A stretch of 13,980 bases of DNA, from assembly GCA_945870115.1 (NCBI GenBank), contig CAMBRH010000061.1, positions 1 through 13,980 of the forward strand. The letters are read 5' to 3'. The stretch's first letter is position 1, and every line of letters starts with the position of its first letter. The position numbers and the translations under genes are program-made. Under the pieces are notes generated by a model. The model worked only from the letters and a program-made list of their open reading frames with translations. It was not told the origin of the DNA and did not search any database. Shown piece after piece: positions 1 to 6,380 of the stretch. This stretch comes from Chitinophaga pinensis (GTDB lineage: Bacteria > Bacteroidota > Bacteroidia > Flavobacteriales_D > Crocinitomicaceae).

Positions 1-35
1 TTAAAAGATTTTTCATAATACGATTTTTCTGCTTT

Positions 36-63
36 TTTGTTTCTTTTTTTTATCCTAATTTTG
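36..63 (+). promoter_or_regulatory. Probable pheS promoter (Bacteroidota type)
   Basis: TAATTTTG at 56-63 matches the Bacteroidota -7 consensus TAnnTTTG. TTTG at 36-39 is a possible -33 element, with a 16-base spacer, slightly short of the usual 17-23. Transcription would start near base 70, leaving a leader of about 15 bases before the ATG at 85. The region is T-rich, so a chance match is possible. Confidence 0.4.
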
Positions 64-84
64 ATATCAGATTTTAAAAATACA

Positions 85-1107
85 ATGAAAGAAAAAATTC
101 AATTACTTCAGAATCAAATTAAAGAGTTAAAAATTTCAAATATAGCTGAATTAGAGCAGTTTAGAATTCAGTTTTTAGGCACTAAAGGTATAATTAAAGA
201 TTTATATACTGATTTTAAATCTGTTCCAAATGAAGAAAAAAAAGAAATTGGTCAATTAGTAAATAATTTACGAGAAATTGCAGAAGATTTATTTTCTTCT
301 CACAAAGAATTATTTGAATCGACGGAAAATGAAAGTTCAAAAATTGATTTTTCTCGGCCAGGTGAAGTGTTTTCAATTGGTTCTCACCACCCAATTTCAT
401 TAGTAAGAGCTGAAATAATTGAGGTTTTTTCCAAAATTGGATACGCTGTTTCTGACGGTCCAGAAATTGAAGATGATTGGCATAATTTTTCAGCATTAAA
501 TTTTCCTCCAGAGCATCCTGCAAGAGATATGCAAGATACTTTTTTTATTGAAAAAGGTGAAAATGAAATGGCTTTGAGAACGCATACTTCGTCCGTGCAA
601 GTGCGTGTAATGGAAAATCAAAAACCTCCAATTCGAACAATTTCGCCGGGAAGAGTTTACAGAAATGAAGCAATTTCAGCGCGAGCACATTGTTTTTTCC
701 ACCAAGTTGAAGGATTGTATATTGATAAAGATGTTTCTTTTGCTGATTTAAAGCAAACTTTGCTACATTTTGCAAAAGAAATTTTTGGTGAAAAGGCTCA
801 AATTCGTTTACGTCCCTCCTATTTTCCTTTTACTGAACCAAGTGCCGAAGTTGACGTTTCATGTTCAATTTGCAATGCTAAAGGTTGCAATGTTTGTAAA
901 AATACAGGTTGGTTAGAGATTTTAGGTTGTGGAATGGTTGATCCAAATGTATTAGAGGCTTGCGGAATTGACTCAACAATTTACTCAGGTTTTGCTTTTG
1001 GTATGGGAATTGAAAGAATTACGCAATTAAAATATAAAGTAAATGATTTGAGACTCTATTCTGAAAATGATATTCGATTTATAAATCAATTCAAATCTTC
1101 TTTGTAA
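85..1107 (+). CDS. pheS: Phenylalanine--tRNA ligase alpha subunit
   Basis: This is the catalytic alpha chain of the cytoplasmic alpha2beta2 phenylalanyl-tRNA synthetase, which charges tRNA-Phe. The 340-residue product has the family's usual length. Residues 1-90 form the helical coiled-coil arm that contacts tRNA. Class II core motifs follow: GRVYRNE (about 189-195) with FHQVEG (about 205-210) for motif 2, FTEPSAEVDV (about 249-258) in the Phe pocket, and GMGIER (about 306-311) for motif 3. Four cysteines (about 260, 263, 268, 271) in a CxxC-x4-CxxC arrangement form a zinc-ribbon-like insertion seen in many bacterial PheS proteins. The reading frame stays open upstream to an ATG at 37, but those 16 extra residues are hydrophobic and unlike the family, and a promoter element lies inside them. 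The ATG at 85 is therefore preferred. pheT is not adjacent, which is common in Bacteroidota. Confidence 0.97.
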   Translation: MKEKIQLLQNQIKELKISNIAELEQFRIQFLGTKGIIKDLYTDFKSVPNEEKKEIGQLVNNLREIAEDLFSSHKELFESTENESSKIDFSRPGEVFSIGSHHPISLVRAEIIEVFSKIGYAVSDGPEIEDDWHNFSALNFPPEHPARDMQDTFFIEKGENEMALRTHTSSVQVRVMENQKPPIRTISPGRVYRNEAISARAHCFFHQVEGLYIDKDVSFADLKQTLLHFAKEIFGEKAQIRLRPSYFPFTEPSAEVDVSCSICNAKGCNVCKNTGWLEILGCGMVDPNVLEACGIDSTIYSGFAFGMGIERITQLKYKVNDLRLYSENDIRFINQFKSSL

Positions 1108-1182
1108 ATAAATATTGAATTATAAGTTATTGTTTCTTATCTAAATAAGTTATAGTCTAGTAATCTTACTTATCCAATATTC

Positions 1183-1214
1183 TAATAATCCAATAATCTA
1201 ACAATCAAAATCTA
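1183..1214. repeat. Short degenerate 9-base tandem repeat
   Basis: About three and a half copies of a unit resembling TAATAATCC / AATAATCTA / ACAATCAAA / ATCTAA lie between pheS and the next gene, ending one base before its ATG. The copies are imperfect. No TAnnTTTG promoter element was found in this 108-base gap, so the downstream pair may depend on readthrough from pheS. Confidence 0.4.
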
Positions 1215-1215
1215 A

Positions 1216-1563
1216 ATGGGACTTTTCTCCACAAATAAATCAGTTTTTCCTTGGATAGAATTAACTTCAATTTCACAATTGGAGGAAATTTTAAATTCGA
1301 CTGAAAAAATAGTCATTTTTAAACACAGCATTCGTTGCAGTATTTCTTCATTTGCTTTGAGAAATTTTGAAAGAGAATTTGATCAAAATTCAAATATTCC
1401 ATGTTATTTATTGGATTTGATAAGTCACAGAGATGTTTCAAATGAAATTGCAGAAAAATTAAACGTCATGCATCAATCTCCCCAGGTTTTTTTGATTGAA
1501 AATAAAAATGTGCTTTATACAGCAACACATGAACAAATAGATGCAACACAAATTATTAAATAA
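1216..1563 (+). CDS. ytxJ: Bacillithiol-system redox protein, YtxJ/BrxC family
   Basis: This is a 115-residue thioredoxin-fold protein of the monothiol bacilliredoxin family (YtxJ, DUF2847). Members are thought to remove bacillithiol from S-bacillithiolated proteins in the cytoplasm. The motif IFKHSIRCSIS has the single nucleophilic Cys41. The cis-proline motif of the fold is at HQSPQVF (Pro89). A second cysteine (Cys63, in IPCYLLD) is not part of a CxxC pair. There is no signal peptide. The start is fixed by the typical N-terminus (MGLF...W..L). The next gene follows after 9 bases, so the two are probably cotranscribed. By inference the host makes bacillithiol, but no bsh gene is in the window to confirm this. 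Confidence 0.88.
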   Translation: MGLFSTNKSVFPWIELTSISQLEEILNSTEKIVIFKHSIRCSISSFALRNFEREFDQNSNIPCYLLDLISHRDVSNEIAEKLNVMHQSPQVFLIENKNVLYTATHEQIDATQIIK

Positions 1564-1572
1564 ATTAAGAAT

Positions 1573-2640
1573 ATGAGTAAAGTAAAAAGAATTGGGATTT
1601 TAGTTATTTTAGCTTTGATAATTGCAACTTTTGTAATTGTTCCAATGTTGAATAAACCAACAATTGAAGATGAAATAATTGCTTCAGAATTTACTTTTCA
1701 AGATAATTTGGCGGTAACATTTGGAAAGAAAGTTCCCCTAAGCTTCAAAATTTTGGCTGACGATATTTTGTCATCAAAAGTTTATGTAAATGACAGTTTA
1801 TTGAAAACGTGGAATAATCCCAAAGGTCAAATTTCATTTACATTAGATGTTTCAATCTTTGGATTAGGAGCAAAAACAATTAGTTTAGTTTCAAAATTAA
1901 AAAATGGAGAGGAACAAACAGACGCTCGTTTAATTCGTATTTTATCTGATGAAGCACCAAAATCAATGAAAGCATCAGTATTAAAGAGTTTTGTCCATAA
2001 TGCTACTAGCTTTACGCAAGGTCTAGAATTTTCTGATGGAATTCTATTTGAAAGTACTGGACTTAATGGAAAAAGTAAAATTGCAAAAGTTCAATTAGAA
2101 ACCGGAATTCAAACAAATGAAATTGGCTTAGATCCAACTTACTTTGGCGAAGGAATAACTATTTTGAATGATAAAATTTATCAAATTACATGGCAAAATC
2201 AAAAATGCTTTATTTACGATAAAAACACCTTACAAGTTCAAAAAGATATTTCTTATATTGGCGAAGGTTGGGGATTATGTAACGATGGAAAAAGCATCAT
2301 TATGTCTGACGGAACTGAAACAATAACCTTTAGAAATCCAGAAACATTTCAGATAGAAAGAACAATTGAAGTTTATGATCAAGTTGGACCAAGAATAAAA
2401 TTAAATGAATTAGAATACATCAATGGACATATTTTTGCAAATATTTGGATGTTAGATATTATCATAGAAATCGACCCGAAAACAGGAAAAGTTATATCTG
2501 AAATTGATTGTTCAGACATTGTTAAAACTGGAAAAGGTGCTGGTGAAGTTTTAAATGGAATTGCTTACAATCCAAAAAATAAAAAAATCTATTTAACAGG
2601 TAAAAATTGGAGCAATTTATTGGAAGTGGAAATTAAATAG
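1573..2640 (+). CDS. Glutaminyl-peptide cyclotransferase (plant-type), membrane anchored
   Basis: This 355-residue protein has an N-terminal hydrophobic segment (about 7-24) that acts as an uncleaved anchor or signal. A beta-rich Ig-like spacer follows (about 45-125), and then a five-bladed beta-propeller of the type I (plant/papaya) glutaminyl cyclase family (about 135-355). Family motifs are clear: SFTQGLEF (146-153), FESTGLNGKS (159-168), FGEGIT (191-196), GEGWGL (230-235), LNELEYINGHIFANIW (277-292), LNGIAYNP (327-334) and LTGKNW (341-346). The enzyme turns N-terminal glutamine into pyroglutamate on exported proteins, so it should face the periplasm. Relatives in Bacteroidota are often lipoproteins. 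Here no lipobox cysteine is present and the anchor is a membrane helix. It sits 9 bases after the bacilliredoxin-like gene and ends exactly where the converging pcm ends. Confidence 0.9.
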   Translation: MSKVKRIGILVILALIIATFVIVPMLNKPTIEDEIIASEFTFQDNLAVTFGKKVPLSFKILADDILSSKVYVNDSLLKTWNNPKGQISFTLDVSIFGLGAKTISLVSKLKNGEEQTDARLIRILSDEAPKSMKASVLKSFVHNATSFTQGLEFSDGILFESTGLNGKSKIAKVQLETGIQTNEIGLDPTYFGEGITILNDKIYQITWQNQKCFIYDKNTLQVQKDISYIGEGWGLCNDGKSIIMSDGTETITFRNPETFQIERTIEVYDQVGPRIKLNELEYINGHIFANIWMLDIIIEIDPKTGKVISEIDCSDIVKTGKGAGEVLNGIAYNPKNKKIYLTGKNWSNLLEVEIK

Positions 2641-3288
2641 TTAAATATTATTTGTATTTTCGAGCATAGGAACAAAACTAAAAACTCCCAATTTACTTTG
2701 AGAGAAATTAGTTTCATCAATTCTGGTAATCCGAATCATTTCTTGCGTTTCTAAATCTCCCACGGGAATAACCATAATTCCTCCAATTTTAAGTTGTTTC
2801 AATAAATCTTCAGGCACAAAAGGAGCACCACAAGTAATAATTATTTTATCATAAGGAGCAAAATTTTCTTGACCCTTATAACCATCACCAAAAAATAATT
2901 TTGGTGTAAAATTAAATTTCTTGATTGTAGTATTGGCTTTAAGAAATAATTCTCTTTGTCTTTCTATACTAAATACTTTCGCACCCAATTGACATAAAAT
3001 ACAGGTTTGAAATGCGGATCCTGTTCCCACTTCTAAAACCTTATCCCCTTTTTTGATTTCCAATAATTGCGTTTGAAAAGCAACGGTATATGGATGAGAA
3101 ATTGTTTGTCCAGCACCAATTTGGAATGGCATATTTGAGTAAGCTTGTTTTTCAAATACTTGATCTAAGAAAAAATGTCGAGGAATAGCATCAAAAGCTT
3201 CTAGTACTTTTTCGTCAGTTATTCCTTTCGTTCTCAATTCATCAATTAATTGACGACGCATTCCTTTGTGCTTAAACGTATCTTGCAT
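2641..3288 (-). CDS. pcm: Protein-L-isoaspartate O-methyltransferase
   Basis: This 215-residue enzyme methylates L-isoaspartyl residues in damaged proteins using S-adenosylmethionine, starting their repair to aspartate. GAGQTISHPYTVAFQTQLL (58-76) holds the family's substrate-site residues. VLEVGTGSAFQT (84-95) is SAM-binding motif I, and KIIITCGAPFVPEDLL is the post-motif segment. The glycine-rich loop reads GTGSAF where many relatives have GTGSGY, a mild change. The N-terminus MQDTFKHKGMRRQLIDEL is typical of flavobacterial Pcm, which supports the ATG at 3288. The stop codon abuts the stop codon of the opposing cyclase gene, so both transcripts must run into each other unless terminated inside the genes. 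Confidence 0.95.
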   Translation of the reverse strand: MQDTFKHKGMRRQLIDELRTKGITDEKVLEAFDAIPRHFFLDQVFEKQAYSNMPFQIGAGQTISHPYTVAFQTQLLEIKKGDKVLEVGTGSAFQTCILCQLGAKVFSIERQRELFLKANTTIKKFNFTPKLFFGDGYKGQENFAPYDKIIITCGAPFVPEDLLKQLKIGGIMVIPVGDLETQEMIRITRIDETNFSQSKLGVFSFVPMLENTNNI

Positions 3289-3293
3289 AAGTG

Positions 3294-3301
3294 CAAAGTT
3301 A
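3294..3301 (-). promoter_or_regulatory. pcm promoter -7 element next to the start codon
   Basis: On the minus strand TAACTTTG matches TAnnTTTG exactly and is followed by CACTT and then the pcm ATG. Only 5 bases separate the element from the start codon, so transcription would begin at or within a few bases of the ATG. No clear TTG is present at the expected -33 distance. Confidence 0.4.
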
Positions 3302-3430
3302 CCATTTTCAATGAGGATTTTAAAAAGAAAATTTAAACAATTAAATGTTATTAACTTGAAGAATTAATTTTTTAAAAACTTATTCAAAAAGCAAAATAAA
3401 ATTTATCTTTATATTCAATTTTAAATTCTA

Positions 3431-4279
3431 ATGATATATTTTTCTGTAAAATCCTTAAAAAGATGTTTAGTATTTCTGTTTATCTTTTCCTTTCAACAAG
3501 AATTGTTTTCTCAAAATATTTTTCAAAAAAAAAAAATTTTTCCTTTAGGAATTATTGATTCAATTTATTCAAGCGAACTATCAGAAACAAGAATCTTAAA
3601 TATTTATTTACCTGAAGGATATTCGCCTGATTCATTGATAAAATATCCAGTAATTTATTTGCTTGATGGCTCAGCTGATGAAGATTTTATTCACATTGCT
3701 GGATTAATTCAATTTTTAAATTTCCCGTGGATTGATATTCTTCCAAAGTCGATCTTAGTTGGAATTGAAAATGTAGACAGAAAACGTGATTTTACCTTTC
3801 CAACAACTATCGAACAAGATAAAATAGACTTTCCAACAACAGGTAATTCAGAAAAATTTATTGATTTTATTGAAAAAGAATTACAGCCTTTCATTGAGAA
3901 AAACTATAATACAAATGATTCCAAAATGCTTATAGGACAATCCCTTGGAGGATTGCTAGCAACAGAAGTTTTGTTTAAAAAAAGTACTCTTTTTAATCAA
4001 TATGTGATCATTAGTCCAAGTTTATGGTGGGATGACCAATCTTTATTTACTAAAATAAATCAATTAAAAATTGACAAGAAAACTGATGTTTTTATTGGAG
4101 TTGGAAAAGAAGGAAAAATAATGGAACGAGATGCCAAAAAAATATACACATCTTTAAAAAAAATAAAAAATGACCAATTGAATGTAAAATTCGAGTTTTT
4201 CCCAAATAATAACCATGCTTCGATTTTACATTTAGCTGTTTATAAAGCATTTGAGAATCTAAGCCCAAAGAAAAAATAA
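3431..4279 (+). CDS. Secreted alpha/beta-hydrolase, putative esterase (Esterase D family)
   Basis: This 282-residue protein has a signal peptide (hydrophobic core about 12-20, likely cleavage near LFSQ, 25-28). It is an alpha/beta-hydrolase of the PF00756 esterase family, whose members include siderophore-ester hydrolases such as Fes/IroE and S-formylglutathione hydrolase relatives. Seen: YPVIYLLDGS (72-81) near the oxyanion region, the nucleophile elbow GQSLGG (169-174, Ser171), SPSLWWDDQSL (196-205), and a candidate catalytic histidine in NNNHASILH (His262). The acid residue is less certain. It should act in the periplasm or outside the cell; the substrate is not evident, and no iron-uptake genes are adjacent. 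An uninterrupted run of twelve A lies at 3525-3536, just after the signal peptide. The next gene starts 5 bases downstream, which points to an operon. Confidence 0.85.
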   Translation: MIYFSVKSLKRCLVFLFIFSFQQELFSQNIFQKKKIFPLGIIDSIYSSELSETRILNIYLPEGYSPDSLIKYPVIYLLDGSADEDFIHIAGLIQFLNFPWIDILPKSILVGIENVDRKRDFTFPTTIEQDKIDFPTTGNSEKFIDFIEKELQPFIEKNYNTNDSKMLIGQSLGGLLATEVLFKKSTLFNQYVIISPSLWWDDQSLFTKINQLKIDKKTDVFIGVGKEGKIMERDAKKIYTSLKKIKNDQLNVKFEFFPNNNHASILHLAVYKAFENLSPKKK

Positions 4280-4284
4280 AAAAT

Positions 4285-4635
4285 ATGTTATCAAAAAAAG
4301 AAATTTGCGAAGCTTTTTCGACTGGAAATTTTGAATCAACTTTTAATTATTTAGATGAAAATATTTCTTGGAATATTATTGGAACTCAAATATTAACAGG
4401 AAAAGAAAAAATAATCGAATTTTGTATTCAAACCAGTAATTATTTTAAAGAAACAAAAACAACTTTTACACTAAAAAATATCATTCTGGATAAAAAAATG
4501 TGTTCAATAGATGGGACTGCCGAATTCATAAATTGTGAAAATAGAAGTACTTTTATTAATTCGTGTGATATTTACAAATTTGAAAACGAAAAATTAATTG
4601 AAATCACTTCATATTGCCTAGTTAAAAAACCATGA
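4285..4635 (+). CDS. NTF2/SnoaL-like domain protein
   Basis: This 116-residue cytoplasmic protein lacks a signal peptide. Its pattern fits the NTF2-like (SnoaL) cone fold: an N-terminal helix ending in FSTGNFESTFNYLDENISWNIIGTQILTGKEKIIEF (about 11-46), then four or so beta strands. The W-x-I-x-G and G-K-E segments are typical of small stand-alone NTF2-like proteins in Bacteroidota. Such proteins may be ligand-binding or enzymatic, and nothing here identifies a substrate. It starts 5 bases after the esterase gene, and its stop overlaps the next start by 4 bases (ATGA), so translation is probably coupled within one operon. Confidence 0.7.
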   Translation: MLSKKEICEAFSTGNFESTFNYLDENISWNIIGTQILTGKEKIIEFCIQTSNYFKETKTTFTLKNIILDKKMCSIDGTAEFINCENRSTFINSCDIYKFENEKLIEITSYCLVKKP

Positions 4636-5030
4636 CAGATACACAAAAAGTTACCAATCACATTTCAAAACTTGATGCAGATTTTGCGTTAACCATTGAA
4701 TATTTAAGACAAGTCATATTAAAAACTGATGCTGAAATCGCTGAACAAATTAAATGGAATAATCCTTGTTATTATTATTCTGGTGAAATGAAAGCTTTTA
4801 AACCAAAAGAATATAAACGTGAAATAATTGTATTTAACTTACATAAAAATAAAATTTTACTTGTTTTGCCTACTGGAGCAAAAATCTCAAAAAATAAAGA
4901 ACTTTTAGAAGGGGATTATACCGATGGAAGAAGATTAATCAAATTTACTGACTTAGAAGATATTAAATCAAAAGAAAATTTACTCCAAAATGTCATTAAA
5001 GAATGGCTCGAATTAGTTGAGAAGCAATGA
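4632..5030 (+). CDS. DUF1801 (YdhG-like) domain protein, copy 1
   Basis: This 132-residue cytoplasmic protein belongs to the DUF1801 family, whose function is not established. Diagnostic features are the helix LRQVILKTDAEIAEQIKW (25-42), the WNNPCYYY core (42-49), a central strand (IIVFNLHKNKILLVLP, 65-80), LLEGDYTDGRRLIKF (91-105), and the C-terminal VIKEWLEL helix. The start codon overlaps the stop of the NTF2-like gene (ATGA), so the ATG at 4632 is well supported. A second, divergent family member lies 79 bases downstream. Confidence 0.82.
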   Translation: MTDTQKVTNHISKLDADFALTIEYLRQVILKTDAEIAEQIKWNNPCYYYSGEMKAFKPKEYKREIIVFNLHKNKILLVLPTGAKISKNKELLEGDYTDGRRLIKFTDLEDIKSKENLLQNVIKEWLELVEKQ

Positions 5031-5109
5031 AGAATTAAAAAGAAAAAACGAAGTTTTTGAAGACCGAGCGTTAATGAAGGTTAATATTAAATCATGAAAA
5101 TTATTAATT
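5031..5109. other. Non-coding spacer between the two DUF1801 genes, with small hairpin
   Basis: This 79-base spacer holds a short inverted repeat, AAAAAC-GAA-GTTTTT (about 5044-5058), followed by a locally GC-richer stretch (about 5060-5080) unlike the flanking AT-rich DNA. No frame through it is open for long, and no TAnnTTTG element is present. It could be a decayed coding remnant, a dispersed intergenic repeat or a weak attenuator; the sequence alone cannot decide. Confidence 0.35.
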
Positions 5110-5469
5110 ATGACTTTAAGTCAACTAGAAAATTTTTATCTGAAACATGAAGAACCGCATTTAAGTTGTTTTCTTGCTTTGAAGGAAATTATTCTTTCCT
5201 ACAATTCAGATATTTCAAGTACTTGGAAATATGGAATGCCGTTTTTTAGTTACAGAAATAAAATGTTTTGTTATTTATGGTTTCATAAAAAATTAAAGCA
5301 AGCTTATGTTGGAATAATAAATGGTAATTTAATCGAGCATCCGGATTTAATTCAGGAAAAAAGAAGCAAAATCAAAATAATTTTATTTGATTCTAATGAA
5401 GATTTACCAATTGAAAAAATTCATGAAATCCTTCAAAAATCAATAGAAATCCATAATAATAAAAAATAA
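5110..5469 (+). CDS. DUF1801 domain protein, copy 2
   Basis: This 119-residue cytoplasmic protein is a shorter, divergent DUF1801 member. It has an N-terminal helix pair, the core STWKYGMPFFSYRNKMFCYLW (37-57), which corresponds to the WNxPxYY segment of copy 1, then a strand-rich stretch (QAYVGIINGNLI, 64-75) and a C-terminal helix. It differs too much from copy 1 to be a recent duplicate. An upstream ATG at 5094 is in another frame and stops after 18 codons, so the ATG at 5110 is the start. It is probably the last gene of the cluster beginning with the esterase, although the 79-base gap leaves room for a separate promoter. No good terminator is visible after it. Confidence 0.72.
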   Translation: MTLSQLENFYLKHEEPHLSCFLALKEIILSYNSDISSTWKYGMPFFSYRNKMFCYLWFHKKLKQAYVGIINGNLIEHPDLIQEKRSKIKIILFDSNEDLPIEKIHEILQKSIEIHNNKK

Positions 5470-5539
5470 CATTTACTTTATTTGGCATACCTTTTGACAT
5501 TATATTAAAATATTTAAATTGAACTAAAACAGAGTAATC

Positions 5540-6232
5540 ATGAAAACAGCAATCCTTTTTTTATCAGTAATATTATCAACTTTGACATTTTCTCAAGAAT
5601 TCAGACCGACACCAACAATTAACGTTTCTGGGGAAGGAAAGATAAAAGTCGCTCCTGACATGGCTACAATCACAATTTCTTTGGAGACAAAAGGGAATAA
5701 TGCAATTGATGTCAAAAAAGAAAACGATTTAAAAACAGATGCTGTTATTAAATTCATCAAAAAATCAAATATTTTAAAAGAAGATTTTAAAACTGAAAGG
5801 GTTTTCCTTTCTCCAAATTATGATTATGAGAAAAAGAAACAAAATTACATCGCTTCTCAAACAATTGTAATTAATTTGAAGGATTTATCAGCCTATGAAA
5901 GCTTGATGCAAGGATTAATCAGCAATGGAATTAATAAAATCGATAATGTTGAATTCAAATCATCAAATATGCTTCAATTGCAGTCTGATGCTCGAAAGTT
6001 AGCTATAAAGGATGCGAAAAAGAAAGCGGAAGATTTTGTTTTTGAATTGGGTCAAAAAGTTGGTAAAGCATCAATGATTACTGATAATTCTCAAAATTAT
6101 TATCCTCAAACAAGAATGTACGAAATGAAATCTGCAATGTCAATGGATGGTGCAGAGATGGCAACAGAAACTATTGCTCCAGGAGAAATTGAAATCGTTG
6201 TGAATGTTTCTGTGAGCTTTATTTTGGAATAA
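5540..6232 (+). CDS. Exported SIMPL-domain (DUF541) protein
   Basis: This 230-residue protein has a clear signal peptide (hydrophobic core 4-16, likely cleavage near TFSQE, 16-20), followed by a SIMPL/DUF541 domain over almost all the mature protein. Typical features are TINVSGEGKIKVAPDMATITISLET (26-50), the mid-region YIASQTIVINLKDLS, GINKIDNVEFKSSN, and the helix DARKLAIKDAKKKAEDFV (about 150-167). It ends in EIEIVVNVSVSFILE. Relatives are periplasmic or outer-membrane-associated proteins of unknown biochemical role, linked in some species to stress or antigenicity. The gene stands alone: 70 bases after the DUF1801 gene without a strong promoter match, and before a hairpin terminator. Confidence 0.88.
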   Translation: MKTAILFLSVILSTLTFSQEFRPTPTINVSGEGKIKVAPDMATITISLETKGNNAIDVKKENDLKTDAVIKFIKKSNILKEDFKTERVFLSPNYDYEKKKQNYIASQTIVINLKDLSAYESLMQGLISNGINKIDNVEFKSSNMLQLQSDARKLAIKDAKKKAEDFVFELGQKVGKASMITDNSQNYYPQTRMYEMKSAMSMDGAEMATETIAPGEIEIVVNVSVSFILE

Positions 6233-6265
6233 AGAAACTCCCTTTTCAAGATATATTTTAAAAAA

Positions 6266-6310
6266 TTCAAAAATAAATAAACTGATTTATTTAATTTGAA
6301 TCTTTTTTTT
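6266..6310 (+). terminator. AT-rich hairpin terminator after the SIMPL gene
   Basis: TTCAAA (6266-6271) pairs with TTTGAA (6295-6300), and AATAAAT (6272-6278) with ATTTATT (6285-6291), leaving a small bulge and a 6-base loop. A run of eight T follows at 6303-6310. The stem is nearly all AT, so strength is uncertain. Confidence 0.4.
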
Positions 6311-6323
6311 TAAATTACTTTTA
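6295..6323 (+). promoter_or_regulatory. Possible wecB promoter
   Basis: TTTG at 6295-6298 and TACTTTTA at 6316-6323 (one mismatch from TAnnTTTG, at the last base) are separated by 17 bases. This fits Bacteroidota -33/-7 geometry and gives a leader of about 50 bases before the ATG at 6381. It overlaps the terminator hairpin above. Confidence 0.3.
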
Positions 6324-6380
6324 TCCTCAATTTCATTTTACTATTTTAACTTATCGTAGAAATTCAGTTTATAATCCAAC

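Noticed and set aside
37..84. N-terminal extension of PheS starting at the ATG at 37
   Set aside because: The 16 extra residues are hydrophobic and low-complexity, unlike PheS, and a promoter -7 element lies in them. The ATG at 85 gives a normal N-terminus.
215..775. Two minus-strand open frames inside pheS
   Set aside because: They are antisense to a complete, well-conserved gene and show no recognisable domain; they arise from the AT-rich codon pattern.
1122..1155. A terminator after pheS (CTTAT/ATAAG stem)
   Set aside because: The stem is only five base pairs, all but one AT, and no T run follows.
1183..1214. The 9-base tandem repeat as a CRISPR-like array
   Set aside because: The units are too short, imperfect and directly abutting, without spacers, and no cas gene is present.
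3709..3894. A 61-codon minus-strand open frame inside the esterase gene
   Set aside because: It is short, antisense to a conserved hydrolase, and has no supporting feature.
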